DNA of 64,000 bases from Cyclobacterium sp. SYSU L10401 (lineage in GTDB: Bacteria; Bacteroidota; Bacteroidia; Cytophagales; Cyclobacteriaceae). How positions within the stretch are numbered: position 1 is the stretch's first letter; every line of letters begins with the position of its first letter. The notes below the pieces were generated by a model. That model was not told the origin of the DNA. It was given only the letters and a program-made list of their open reading frames with translations, and did no database searches. Shown piece after piece: positions 45,901 to 53,649 of this stretch. Where the stretch lies: contig NZ_WOFO01000001.1 of assembly GCF_010993705.1 (NCBI RefSeq), positions 610,598-674,597 on the forward strand, written 5' to 3'. The position numbers and the translations under genes were made by a program.

Positions 45901-46287
45901 ACAAACGGGAAATTTCGGGTTCGGGAATTGCCTGTAGAAGCCCAGTATGCACCTGTGGAGGCCATTACTGTCCTGGACTACGACCAGGATGGCAACCTGG
46001 ATTTTATCCTGGGAGGCAATCAGAATACAGCCAGATTGAGATTGGGTGTGATGGATGCTAATTTCGGCCAGTTATTTAGGGGAAATGGAAATGGAAGCTT
46101 TACCTATGTAAAAACGGCTGACTCCGGATTGTCTTTTAGCGGAGATGTGAAATCAATGGAGGTGATTGACCTGTCTTACCTTAAAATTCTTCTCGTAGGA
46201 ATCAACAACCAGGGCATTTCGGCTTACTTGCTTAACCGTAGCTTAGAAGATAAACCCCTGAAAAGTCTTTCTAAACAAAATGAATAA
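42946..46287 (+). CDS. Large VCBS-repeat protein with ASPIC/UnbV domain (CRTAC1-like, double)
   Basis: About 1113 residues after an N-terminal signal (FRLVFLVSLPVWGTLAQ). At least 14 FG-GAP calcium loops (for example DIDNDGLDDI, DINGDGYLDI, DFDLDGDLDM, DANGDGLPDL, DMDKDGDLDL, DYDQDGNLDF) form two beta-propellers. The ASPIC/UnbV domain sits between them near residues 510-595 (GIGAKITVYSGQE, HVGLGETEVVDSLHIAWPLG). Such proteins accompany SusCD pairs in Bacteroidota and are probably surface binding proteins; no enzymatic activity is known. The next gene starts 20 bp later, so it heads an operon with the TrpB2-type enzyme. Confidence 0.88.
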   Translation: MECFNKHMFRLVFLVSLPVWGTLAQGFEKLPARKTGVKFQNNLKEDQFSNILTYEYFYNGGGVAIGDIDNDGLDDIFFTGNMTSNKLYLNQGDFKFKDITRAAGVEGKQAWTTGTSMVDINGDGYLDIYVCYSGKGPAASRRNQLFINQKDGTFVESAEAYGLADPANSIQALFFDFDLDGDLDMYLLNHNTQVINEIDFNAKRKDRNPFSGDKLFRNDGGYFKDISEQAGIIGNSMGFGLGIAAADISGNGYPDLYVSNDYIEPDYLYLNNGDGTFTESLTDYLQHISYFSMGSDISDINNDGLSDIFTLDMLPEDNKRQKLLYGPENYEQYALMVMEGFYHQNMRNMLHVNQGAGFFSEVGQFAGISNTDWSWAAFFADFDNDGWKDLFVSNGYYRDYTNRDFLKYKGDYYFSKARDGEKADTLHLVTSMESTPIHDYLYKNEGGIAFSDMSEDWGFEAPGFSNGAAYADLDNDGALDLVVNHLNAASGIFKNTLKSGGKTPNFLQIKLQGNGMNTSGIGAKITVYSGQEMQYFEQQPTRGFQSSVSHKIHVGLGETEVVDSLHIAWPLGKEQWLKGVKANSFLVLDENDAQTIMDQVAEKEQAIFTPIVSPVNFEHMEPGYNDFKRQPLLSHMLSPTGPVLAVADVNQNGFMDVFVGGAKGKSGKLFLQVSNGKFIESQGLDLEEDSQSATADALFFDANGDGLPDLYIVSGGYHDYTRDSPELQDKLYINQGGGKFKKAAGALPGPGSSGSVVKAMDMDKDGDLDLLIGGRAVPGQYPKAAPSFILLNDGQGNFEDKTEVLFPELSSLGMITDAEVLDLNGDGWEDLLLVGDWAPISIFLNQQGQGFENATKAYFDQPLLGKWTVVKAADFDKDGDLDLVVGNFGRNSQLKANGQEPLTLVYGDFDGNGSVDPILTHYIKGEAYPFMSRDELLDQMYGMRSKFTDYASFSEAKIEDILSREQLESAEKLVINELNTLYLENTNGKFRVRELPVEAQYAPVEAITVLDYDQDGNLDFILGGNQNTARLRLGVMDANFGQLFRGNGNGSFTYVKTADSGLSFSGDVKSMEVIDLSYLKILLVGINNQGISAYLLNRSLEDKPLKSLSKQNE

Positions 46288-46307
46288 ACCTAAACGATAG
46301 CAATTGA

Positions 46308-47678
46308 ATGAAGATCAGAAAAATCAATTTAGAAGAAAGCGAAATACCTGAAAACTGGTACAACATCATTGCAGACATGCCCAATAAGCCGCTGCCCCCT
46401 CTTCATCCGGGTACCCTGGAGCCCATTGGCCCTGAAGCCCTGGCCCCTCTCTTTCCCGAGGCACTGATCAGGCAGGAAGTGACTACAGATAAATGGGTAC
46501 CCATTCCGGATGAGGTGCGAAACATGTACAGCATCTGGAGGCCGACACCGCTGTATCGGGCCTATGGCCTGGAAAAGGCATTGGACACCCCTGCTAAAAT
46601 CTACTACAAATATGAAGGAGTAAGTCCTTCCGGCTCCCATAAGCCCAATACCGCCATACCACAGGCTTATTACAACAAGCAGGAGGGCATCAAGAGAATC
46701 ACCACTGAAACAGGGGCCGGCCAATGGGGAAGCGCCCTGAGTTTTGCCTGCCAGCACTTTGGAATCGAATGCGATGTGTACATGGTCAAACTTTCCTACA
46801 AGGATAAGCCTTATAGAAAAATGATGATGAATACATGGGGCGCAAATGTTTATCCTTCTCCTTCGGACAGAACGGAGGCTGGGCGCAAGATTTTGGCAGC
46901 AGACCCCGATTCACCGGGAAGCTTGGGAATAGCCATTTCAGAGGCGGTGGAAATGGCAGCGACCAGGGAGGATACCAAGTACGCCCTGGGTAGTGTTTTA
47001 AACCATGTCAAACTCCATCAAACCATTATTGGCATGGAAGCCATCAAGCAAATGGAGAAGGCAGGCAGCGACCTGCCCGATATGGTAATTGCGCCCTTTG
47101 GTGGGGGGTCGAATTTTGCCGGATTGTCCTTCCCCTTCCTGAGACTGAACCTGGAAGAGGGAAAAAATATCCGCTGCATCGCCAGTGAGCCTTCCTCTTG
47201 TCCCAAGTTAACCAGAGGTGTGTTCAGGTATGATTTTGGAGATACCGCAGGCATGACACCACTTTTGCCAATGTACACTTTAGGCCATGATTTTATTCCA
47301 GCCCCCATTCATGCAGGAGGTTTGCGCTACCATGGTGCGGGTGTGATTGTGAGTCAGTTGTTAAAAGACCAGCTCATTGAAGCTCAGGCGCACGACAACC
47401 TGGAGATTTTTGAAGCAGGGGTTCTTTTTGCCCGCTCGGAAGGAATCATTCCAGCTCCGGAGGCCAACCATGGCATAGCTACGGCGATCCGGGAGGCTGT
47501 CAGGTGTAAGGAAGAAGGAGTATCCAAAACGATCCTGTTCAATCTTTGCGGACATGGTAATTTTGATATGAAGGCTTATGATGATTATTTTGCCGGCAAA
47601 ATCAGGCAGCACGAATTGAGTCAGGAGGAAATAGATGCCTCCATCGCCAAACTGGGGACTCCGACCATCCCGGTTTGA
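46308..47678 (+). CDS. TrpB2-type PLP-dependent tryptophan synthase beta-like protein
   Basis: A 456-residue fold-type II PLP enzyme of the TrpB2 (TIGR01415) group, longer than TrpB1 because of N-terminal and internal additions. The cofactor lysine is Lys112 in [11 protein letters not shown], the indole-site Glu is within TETGAGQWG (133-141), and the PLP-phosphate loop is GGGSN (265-269). TrpB2 proteins can join indole and serine to give tryptophan without TrpA, but many act outside tryptophan synthesis. No other trp gene is nearby; the neighbours are VCBS, amidohydrolase and oxidoreductase genes, which hints at a catabolic or salvage role. Confidence 0.9.
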   Translation: MKIRKINLEESEIPENWYNIIADMPNKPLPPLHPGTLEPIGPEALAPLFPEALIRQEVTTDKWVPIPDEVRNMYSIWRPTPLYRAYGLEKALDTPAKIYYKYEGVSPSGSHKPNTAIPQAYYNKQEGIKRITTETGAGQWGSALSFACQHFGIECDVYMVKLSYKDKPYRKMMMNTWGANVYPSPSDRTEAGRKILAADPDSPGSLGIAISEAVEMAATREDTKYALGSVLNHVKLHQTIIGMEAIKQMEKAGSDLPDMVIAPFGGGSNFAGLSFPFLRLNLEEGKNIRCIASEPSSCPKLTRGVFRYDFGDTAGMTPLLPMYTLGHDFIPAPIHAGGLRYHGAGVIVSQLLKDQLIEAQAHDNLEIFEAGVLFARSEGIIPAPEANHGIATAIREAVRCKEEGVSKTILFNLCGHGNFDMKAYDDYFAGKIRQHELSQEEIDASIAKLGTPTIPV

Positions 47679-47694
47679 TAGCATCTACCTGAAT

Positions 47695-48621
47695 ATGAAT
47701 AAAAGAACTTTTGTCAAAAAAGGGATGCTGGCTGCTGCCTTAGCCATGGAGCCGGTATCCCTTTTTCCCTTTGGTCAGATAAATGGTTATTCTACTGAAT
47801 GGCCTATTGTGGATACCCACATGCACCTTTGGGATTTATCTGTAATGGATTATCCATGGTTGGAAGGAAGAGGTCAACCCCTGGAAAGGAATTACCTTTT
47901 GCAGGATTACCGGGAAGCCACCATAAATTCTCCTGTATCCAAAATGGTATTTGTCGAATGCGGCAGGGCTCCTGAGCAGTACTTGCGAGAGGTGGACTGG
48001 GTTCGGGGGCTTTCCGAGGAAGATCCAAGGATAGCAGGCATGGTGGCTTACTTTCCACTAGAAAAGGGAACGGCCGGGCTGGGAGCCATGGAGGAAATGG
48101 CGCAAAGGGATATTGTACGGGGCATAAGAAAGCCATTTTTGCCTGAGAATCCTGGCTATATCCAGGGCATAGCCCTGCTGAGAAAATTTCAATGGGTGTG
48201 TGAGGTGAATATAGGACCCGGACAACTCAGGGACTTTCTTGATTTGGTGAAAAAATTTCCTGAGCAGGTATTTATCCTGGACCACATGGCCAATCCCGAT
48301 ATCCGGAATCAGGATTGGCGTGTCTGGGCAAAAGCGTTAAAACCCTTTGCTCCCATAGAACAGGTACATTGTAAAGTGTCAGGTATGCTGACACATGCAT
48401 CAGAAAACTGGAGATTGTCCGACTTACAGCCGTATTTCGATACGGTGCTGGAAGTTTTTGGTCCGGAAAGGCTTTTTTATGGAGGAGACTGGCCGGTAGT
48501 GCTTCGCGCAGGATCCCTCTACCAATGGATGACCACTTTTTATGCCCTCTCACAGGCATTGTCACCGGAGGAAAAGAAGAAATTGTTTTACCGAAATGCG
48601 GAATTGGTCTACAGGGTTTAA
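47695..48621 (+). CDS. Amidohydrolase_2 family protein (lactonase-like), exported
   Basis: A 308-residue metal-dependent hydrolase of the amidohydrolase_2 type, close in pattern to L-fuconolactonase/2-pyrone-4,6-dicarboxylate lactonase. The first metal pair is HMHLWD; further ligands are His in FILDHMANPD and Asp in RLFYGGDWP. The N-terminus (NKRTFVKKGMLAAALAMEPV) looks like a signal or anchor. It would open a lactone or deaminate a cyclic compound. ATG at 47695 chosen; 16 bp after the TrpB2 stop, same operon. The next gene lies 102 bp further. Confidence 0.85.
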   Translation: MNKRTFVKKGMLAAALAMEPVSLFPFGQINGYSTEWPIVDTHMHLWDLSVMDYPWLEGRGQPLERNYLLQDYREATINSPVSKMVFVECGRAPEQYLREVDWVRGLSEEDPRIAGMVAYFPLEKGTAGLGAMEEMAQRDIVRGIRKPFLPENPGYIQGIALLRKFQWVCEVNIGPGQLRDFLDLVKKFPEQVFILDHMANPDIRNQDWRVWAKALKPFAPIEQVHCKVSGMLTHASENWRLSDLQPYFDTVLEVFGPERLFYGGDWPVVLRAGSLYQWMTTFYALSQALSPEEKKKLFYRNAELVYRV

Positions 48622-48723
48622 ATCTTTTCTTTGGATTTGAAGAAATTTTTTTACTGAATCCCAAATAATTTAGGATGAATAGAGATTGATTTTTAAATTT
48701 AATGGACAAAAAAATATTTGCAG

Positions 48724-50145
48724 ATGCTTGATAAACCGAATAAAGTAGAAAAACCAGATTCCAGAAGAAATTTCATAAAAGCTTCCACCCTTGGTGCAGC
48801 AGGATTTTTTATTGTCCCCAGGTTTGTGCTGGGAGGCAAAGGCCATGTGGCACCCAGTGACAAGGTGAATATTGGCATGGTAGGCGTAGGTGGTAAAGGA
48901 CGCCAAAATGCGCAAGACTTAATGAAATTAGACGATGTGCAGATCACAGCCATTGCAGATCCGGGTGAATATTGGGATCTGGCCAATTTTTACTATCGCT
49001 CCATTGCTGGGAGAGGCCCTGTAAAAAGGATGGTTGAAGATCATTATGAGGACAAGACTGCAAACTACAAACTCAACGAATACCTGGACTTCAGGGAGAT
49101 GCTGGAAAAGGAGTCCAGTCTGGATGCCATATGCTGTTCTACTCCAGATAATACCCATGCCTTTGTGACCTATGCTGCGATGAAGCTGGGGAAGCATGTT
49201 TATTGCGAAAAGCCGCTTACCCATAATATCCGGGAGGCCAGGATGATAAAAAAGTTGACTGAGGAAACCGGGCTGGCCACTCAGATGGGAAATGTAGGCC
49301 ATAGTACCGATGGTATCCGGCAAACGGTGGAGTACCTGAGGGCTGGAGTGATTGGTGAAGTAAGGGAAACACATTCCTGGGTACCTGCTTCCAGGTGGAT
49401 TCCTGAAATGAAGGCTTTGCCCACTGCTGCTACCCCAAAACCACATGGATTTGACTGGGATCTTTGGTTGGGGCCATCAGCCAACCGGCCCTATCATGAA
49501 TGGTATTCACCTGTGACCTGGAGAGACTTCTGGGATTTTGGCTGTGGAGCGTTGGGAGATTTCGGCTGCCATGATATGGATGCGGCTACCTGGGCTTTTG
49601 AATTGGGCCATCCGGAAACCATTGAAGTGTTTCCAGCGGGATTTAGCAATCAGAACATTGCTCCCTATGGAGAAATCGGCTATTATCATTTTCCTGACAA
49701 CAATACCGGTAATCCCATTCAGTTGACCTGGTACTCTGGAGGAGTAAAACCACCCTTACATCCCTCTCTTCCTTCTGGTTATCAGTGGCCTTCCCGGGGA
49801 ACTTTATTCATTGGGGATAAGGGTATCATTGTAAATGGTGGGGATCGTGTACCACATGTTTTTCCGGAAAGCCTGGCGGATAGCATGAGCAAACCGAACG
49901 AAATCATTCCCAGGTCGAAAGGACATTTCAGGGACTGGGTAGATGCCATTAAGGGAGGGCCGACTGCCAGTGCCAATTTTGAATATGGTGCCCATCTTAC
50001 TGAAATTACGTTGCTGGGCGTTTTATCCCTGCGGATGAAAGGTCAGAAAATTCACTGGGATGCAGCAAACCTGAAAGCTAAAGGGCTGGATGAAGCTGAT
50101 CCCTACATCAGTGAGCCTGTTAGGTCAGGTTGGGAGATGAGTTGA
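48724..50145 (+). CDS. Tat-exported Gfo/Idh/MocA family oxidoreductase
   Basis: A 473-residue NAD(P)-dependent dehydrogenase of sugars or cyclitols. The twin-arginine signal SRRNFIKASTLGAAGFF precedes the Rossmann domain (IGMVGVGGKGRQ) and the conserved EKP motif (YCEKPLTHN). The C-terminal half has the WDLWLGPSANRPYH and DFGCGALGDFGCHDMD motifs of the Bacteroidota glycoside-linked subgroup, some members of which are retaining glycosidases acting via NAD. Periplasmic location fits a role in handling the SusCD substrate. Start ATG 48724; a TTG six bases upstream is less likely. Confidence 0.9.
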   Translation: MLDKPNKVEKPDSRRNFIKASTLGAAGFFIVPRFVLGGKGHVAPSDKVNIGMVGVGGKGRQNAQDLMKLDDVQITAIADPGEYWDLANFYYRSIAGRGPVKRMVEDHYEDKTANYKLNEYLDFREMLEKESSLDAICCSTPDNTHAFVTYAAMKLGKHVYCEKPLTHNIREARMIKKLTEETGLATQMGNVGHSTDGIRQTVEYLRAGVIGEVRETHSWVPASRWIPEMKALPTAATPKPHGFDWDLWLGPSANRPYHEWYSPVTWRDFWDFGCGALGDFGCHDMDAATWAFELGHPETIEVFPAGFSNQNIAPYGEIGYYHFPDNNTGNPIQLTWYSGGVKPPLHPSLPSGYQWPSRGTLFIGDKGIIVNGGDRVPHVFPESLADSMSKPNEIIPRSKGHFRDWVDAIKGGPTASANFEYGAHLTEITLLGVLSLRMKGQKIHWDAANLKAKGLDEADPYISEPVRSGWEMS

Positions 50146-50237
50146 ACCTGATTTAAATATGTTTTTGAAATTCTATTGTAGTCTTTAACTAGCTTAAAAT
50201 CGGATTTATACTCGCAATAGTCCATTTCATCGAATTG

Positions 50238-50265
50238 AGGCCATTTTTCAGTTTTCAAATGGCCT
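50238..50265. terminator. Hairpin after the Gfo/Idh/MocA gene
   Basis: AGGCCATTT (50238-50246) and AAATGGCCT (50257-50265) form a perfect 9-bp stem with a 10-nt loop. The downstream strand is only moderately T-rich (TGATTTCTTTC), so termination is probable but weak; it lies 93 bp after the stop codon. Confidence 0.5.
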
Positions 50266-50340
50266 TGATTTCTTTCAATAATCAAAATTCACCATAAAAC
50301 CTGTTAAAAACCGGCTGAAAGGGAAGCTTGGTATAAACCA

Positions 50341-50372
50341 AAAAAAGTCCACATGAATGAGTGGGCTTTTTT
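50341..50372. terminator. Bidirectional terminator between Gfo/Idh/MocA and batA
   Basis: AAAAAAGTCCAC (50341-50352) pairs with GTGGGCTTTTTT (50361-50372) over 12 bp with one G-U and an 8-nt loop. A-run and T-run flank the GC part on both strands, the textbook form of a bidirectional terminator between convergent genes. Confidence 0.85.
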
Positions 50373-50397
50373 AGTGATGCGGGACCAAAGGTTTCAG

Positions 50398-51438
50398 TTA
50401 ATCCAATAGGAAATTGTTGAAAAAGGTACTTTTTAATATCATCCACAGGAACAAAAAAATGATTCCCCAAAATAAATAGGGGCGGTAATAATCCATGGTC
50501 TCCTTGTACCTTGATTCTATGATTTCGGCTTTTTCCAGTTCGTCAATTCTTTCAAAAATATTTTCCAAAGCCCTATCATCCGAGGCCCTGAAAAACTCGC
50601 CATTCGTAGTTTTTGCAATATTTCTCAAGGTTTCTTCATTCAGGTAACTTTCGATCATTTGGGGTCTTCCAAAAAAATCTGTTCCGTAGGGTACCATCCC
50701 ATCCTTTCCAACAGCTATCGTATAGGTCTTTATTTCCATGGCTTCGGCCAATTGGGCGGCAAAAACCGGATCCACGTTTCCGGCATTGTTGTCACCATCA
50801 CTCAACAGGACCATTACCTTTGATTTGGCTTCAGATTCCCGCATCCGATTTGTCGCTGTGGAAACAGCACTTCCAATTGCCGTGCCTTTGGCATCCATCA
50901 TGTTAAAGGTTATGCTCTCCACCAGGTCGGTTAAAAGTTCATAGTCTGTGGTCAGCGGAGCAAGAGAGAAAGCCTCGCCCGAAAAAATAACTATTCCTAT
51001 TCGATCTGCTATTCTGCCATTGATAAAATTTATGGCCGTCTCCTTAGCAGCTTCCAGGCGGTTGGGTGTAAAATCCTGTAAATCCATGGATTCGGAAATG
51101 TCCAAGACCAACATGATGTCTATTCCTTCGGTATATTGCTCTACTTTTTCATTGGTGCGTTGCGGTCTGGCAAGAGCAATGACCACCATCCACAAGGATA
51201 GTAAAAAGAAAAAAGAGGGTATCAACCTCAAATACGTCCATGGGTTATTTCTGGAGATCATTTTGGGTAGCGAAAGTTCAAGTACTGGTTTTTTCAGTAA
51301 TTTGATAAACTTTCTTATCAATAAAATGAGTGGTATGGCCCAAATAAGGTGCAGCAGAAAGAAATTCTCCCATTCATAAGAACGGAAAGTTTCCTGTGTA
51401 AACCAGGTCCATGAGATATAGGAAGAGATGTCATCCAT
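50398..51438 (-). CDS. batA: BatA-type von Willebrand factor A membrane protein
   Basis: A 346-residue inner-membrane protein with a periplasmic or cytoplasmic VWA domain. Hydrophobic helices lie near residues 29-43 and 73-90 and at the C-terminus (YLFWGIIFLFLWMIL). The VWA MIDAS motif reads DISES, and AIGSAVSTATNRM with MVLLSDGDNN complete the domain. The Bat system is linked to aerotolerance and envelope stress in Bacteroidetes. It ends the DUF58 operon (8-bp overlap with the gene before) at a terminator; batB, batC and batD are absent. Confidence 0.9.
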   Translation of the reverse strand: MDDISSYISWTWFTQETFRSYEWENFFLLHLIWAIPLILLIRKFIKLLKKPVLELSLPKMISRNNPWTYLRLIPSFFFLLSLWMVVIALARPQRTNEKVEQYTEGIDIMLVLDISESMDLQDFTPNRLEAAKETAINFINGRIADRIGIVIFSGEAFSLAPLTTDYELLTDLVESITFNMMDAKGTAIGSAVSTATNRMRESEAKSKVMVLLSDGDNNAGNVDPVFAAQLAEAMEIKTYTIAVGKDGMVPYGTDFFGRPQMIESYLNEETLRNIAKTTNGEFFRASDDRALENIFERIDELEKAEIIESRYKETMDYYRPYLFWGIIFLFLWMILKSTFFNNFLLD

Positions 51439-52333
51439 GCTGTCGAATTTTTTCTATTTTTTCTTCCAGTTGCTGTTTTGAAACCTGAAGCAAGCTATCA
51501 CAAGCTTCCCGGATATGCTCATCAATCCTATTGGCATAGATGATCAGCTCGATTTTTCTAAAATCTTTGACAATTTCCGGATTTCCCAGGTATTCCGAGA
51601 TTTCAGTTGCCGTCCATTCCTTGTAAGGTAATCCGGTGATGTTTTCAAGGTATCCTTTCCATAGTCCCAGAAGTTCGTCAGCCTCTTGAATTTCAGGTTT
51701 GTTTACCAAAGTTTGCATGGAGTGATCCCAATTTTTCAGGAAATGCTTCCATTTCTTTTTTTCCCGATAGATCTTCCAGCGTTTCCTGAGCCCTCCCCCA
51801 AAGAAATAAATGGCCAAAGCAAGTATAATCACCAAAGCCAGTAATCCCAAAATCAGATAAGGGTAATTGAACGCAGTAGGAATGTTCAGGTAACTGTCAT
51901 TTTGCTGAAATGCCAGGTCTTCTGGCATTTCGTCTATGGTGAGGTTCAGTATCAGGGGTGCCGCCTCTGCAAAATGGCTGATACTGTCGTAGCGCAAGAC
52001 TTCAAAAACCGGCAGTCGGAGAAGTTGAACGGAATCCAGCGAAAAATTGGATAGCCAATACACGGCACTATCCAATGTGGTACTGTCTGTGGTAAAAGAC
52101 TCGAAGGCTTGTTTTTCCAGAAGCTCAAATGACCCGAAATTATAAGTCGAGTCAGGGAATAGTACGGGAAGTTCGCTAGGGTAATTTGCCTTCAGCACAT
52201 AGCCCACTCTTTCCCCCAACATGGCAGAATCCTGTAAAAAGTAGCCTTCCACAGCCACATCCTGACCTTTTACTCCGGCAGAAAGCGAAAGCAAAAAACT
52301 CATAAACAAAAATAGTTTTGCTATTCTATCCAC
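51431..52333 (-). CDS. Bat-operon membrane protein (DUF4381-like position)
   Basis: A 300-residue protein with an N-terminal signal (KLFLFMSFLLSLSAGVKGQ), an extracytoplasmic beta domain of about 130 residues (DVAVEGYFLQDSAMLGERVGY), one membrane helix (YPYLILGLLALVIILALAIYFF, about 158-180) and a basic, helical cytoplasmic tail. This layout and place between DUF58 and batA fit the protein usually found here in Bacteroidota operons; sequence similarity to a named family could not be confirmed. Overlaps its neighbours by 8 bp on each side. Confidence 0.75.
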   Translation of the reverse strand: MDRIAKLFLFMSFLLSLSAGVKGQDVAVEGYFLQDSAMLGERVGYVLKANYPSELPVLFPDSTYNFGSFELLEKQAFESFTTDSTTLDSAVYWLSNFSLDSVQLLRLPVFEVLRYDSISHFAEAAPLILNLTIDEMPEDLAFQQNDSYLNIPTAFNYPYLILGLLALVIILALAIYFFGGGLRKRWKIYREKKKWKHFLKNWDHSMQTLVNKPEIQEADELLGLWKGYLENITGLPYKEWTATEISEYLGNPEIVKDFRKIELIIYANRIDEHIREACDSLLQVSKQQLEEKIEKIRQHG

Positions 52334-53204
52334 GCTTCATGGTTTTATTTCTCAACTTAAATAACTCCATTAAAGGTAGAACAATGTCCTGTTGGGTGTC
52401 TATTTTTAAGTAATTAATTTGGTTTTTTTTGCAAAAATCTTTTAATTTAACACGGTCACTGGAAAAAGAGGTCGATATTTTTCTTGAAAACCCACCAAAT
52501 GCAGTGTTTACCCAGGTTGTTTTTCCGCCTTCTTTATCAAATACAGGAATGATACCAAGAGAAGGGAGAGCAGATTCAATGGGATCTGTCATTTGAAGTA
52601 CGACCAGATCGTGCTTATTGGCCAAAGCTTTCAAGGGTTTTTCGTAATTTTCGTCTATAAAGTCAGAAATGACAATGATGACGCTTCTCTTTTTAATCAG
52701 ATTGAGACAAAAAGTAAACATGCCATACAGGTCAGTACCTAAGGATTTATTTTTATGATTAAAAATTCCTTTGATGATTTTCACAGCCTGCCTGCTTCCT
52801 TTTCCGGGAAGAATAATTTTTTCCTTTTCATCTGAGTAGCTCACCAAGCCTACTTGTGAGCCTTCATGTATGCCAGCCAGTGTTAAAACCCCTGCTATTT
52901 CTCTGCCAAGATCTATTTTTTTTCTGTCTTTGCTGCCGATATCCTGGGATCCACTGATATCCAATAGAAAATAAACGGCCTGGTCTTTGTCTTCTTTGAA
53001 GGTTTTGACGAAGGTTCCATGTCCCTTTGCAGATACTTTCCATTCGATGGTCCGGATATCGTCCCCGTATTGGTAGGGGCGAAGGTCGTCAAATTCCAAC
53101 CCAGCTCCTTTAAAAATGGATTGGTGATCACCCTGAAGGTGGCTGTTGGCCACTTTTCTCATCGTGATTTCATACCTTCTGAGTTTTTTTATTAGCTGGT
53201 TCAT
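52326..53204 (-). CDS. DUF58 domain protein (MoxR-associated type)
   Basis: A 292-residue cytoplasmic protein with the DUF58 core: REYGD-like FDDLRPYQYGDDIRTIEWKVSA and a VWA-like fold with YFLLDISGSQDIG (MIDAS-like DxSxS). DUF58 proteins usually act with a MoxR AAA ATPase to help mature or assemble envelope proteins. First gene of this three-gene unit; no moxR precedes it in the window, which is unusual. Divergent from the DUF4296 gene across 106 bp. Confidence 0.88.
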   Translation of the reverse strand: MNQLIKKLRRYEITMRKVANSHLQGDHQSIFKGAGLEFDDLRPYQYGDDIRTIEWKVSAKGHGTFVKTFKEDKDQAVYFLLDISGSQDIGSKDRKKIDLGREIAGVLTLAGIHEGSQVGLVSYSDEKEKIILPGKGSRQAVKIIKGIFNHKNKSLGTDLYGMFTFCLNLIKKRSVIIVISDFIDENYEKPLKALANKHDLVVLQMTDPIESALPSLGIIPVFDKEGGKTTWVNTAFGGFSRKISTSFSSDRVKLKDFCKKNQINYLKIDTQQDIVLPLMELFKLRNKTMKRG

Positions 53205-53274
53205 TTTTCAGTCTCAATGAGAGGCCTAATTTAGCAGTCTCTATTGAATAATAAAACGACTTTGCCTTTACTTA

Positions 53275-53306
53275 TTGTCAATTTTCAAATGAAATAGGTA
53301 ATTTTG
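53275..53306 (+). promoter_or_regulatory. Promoter for the DUF4296 gene, 4 nt before its GTG start
   Basis: TTG at 53275-53277, a 21-nt spacer, and TAATTTTG at 53299-53306. The only possible start of the downstream lipoprotein is the GTG at 53311, so transcript and translation should begin at almost the same base. Confidence 0.5.
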
Positions 53307-53310
53307 GATC

Positions 53311-53646
53311 GTGAAATATATTTATGTAGCATTTGCTTTTATTTTTGCCTTCGCTTCCTGCCACGAAAAGGATGAACCCGAAAACGTTTTATCAGAAGAT
53401 CAAATGGTTGAAATTTTGGTAGAGATTCATTTGGCAGAAGGCTTTGTCCAATCCCTTTCCATCCCATACGACTCCTCGAAGGTATTGTATCCGATTTTGG
53501 AGAAACAAATCTTTGATAAATATGGTATTCCTGACAGTGTTTACATCCAAAGTCTGGAATACTATTTGAGAGATGTGGCAAAAATGGAGTATCTATATGG
53601 GCGGACCATTGATTCATTGACCTTAAGAGAGAAAAATGTACAGTAG
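53311..53646 (+). CDS. DUF4296 lipoprotein
   Basis: A 111-residue lipoprotein: KYIYVAFAFIFAFASC with the lipobox FASC (Cys17), followed by the family pattern LSEDQMVEILVEIHLAEGFVQ, KQIFDKYGIPDSVYIQSLEYY. DUF4296 is a Bacteroidota family of unknown role. The start must be GTG, since no in-frame ATG precedes the signal peptide. It lies 3 bp ahead of mutS2, so both are probably on one mRNA. Confidence 0.9.
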   Translation: MKYIYVAFAFIFAFASCHEKDEPENVLSEDQMVEILVEIHLAEGFVQSLSIPYDSSKVLYPILEKQIFDKYGIPDSVYIQSLEYYLRDVAKMEYLYGRTIDSLTLREKNVQ

Positions 53647-53649
53647 TAA

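Noticed and set aside
50103-50285. Small minus-strand gene in the spacer after the Gfo/Idh/MocA gene
   Set aside because: 60 residues, antisense to the gene end and to a hairpin; no signal, domain or start context.
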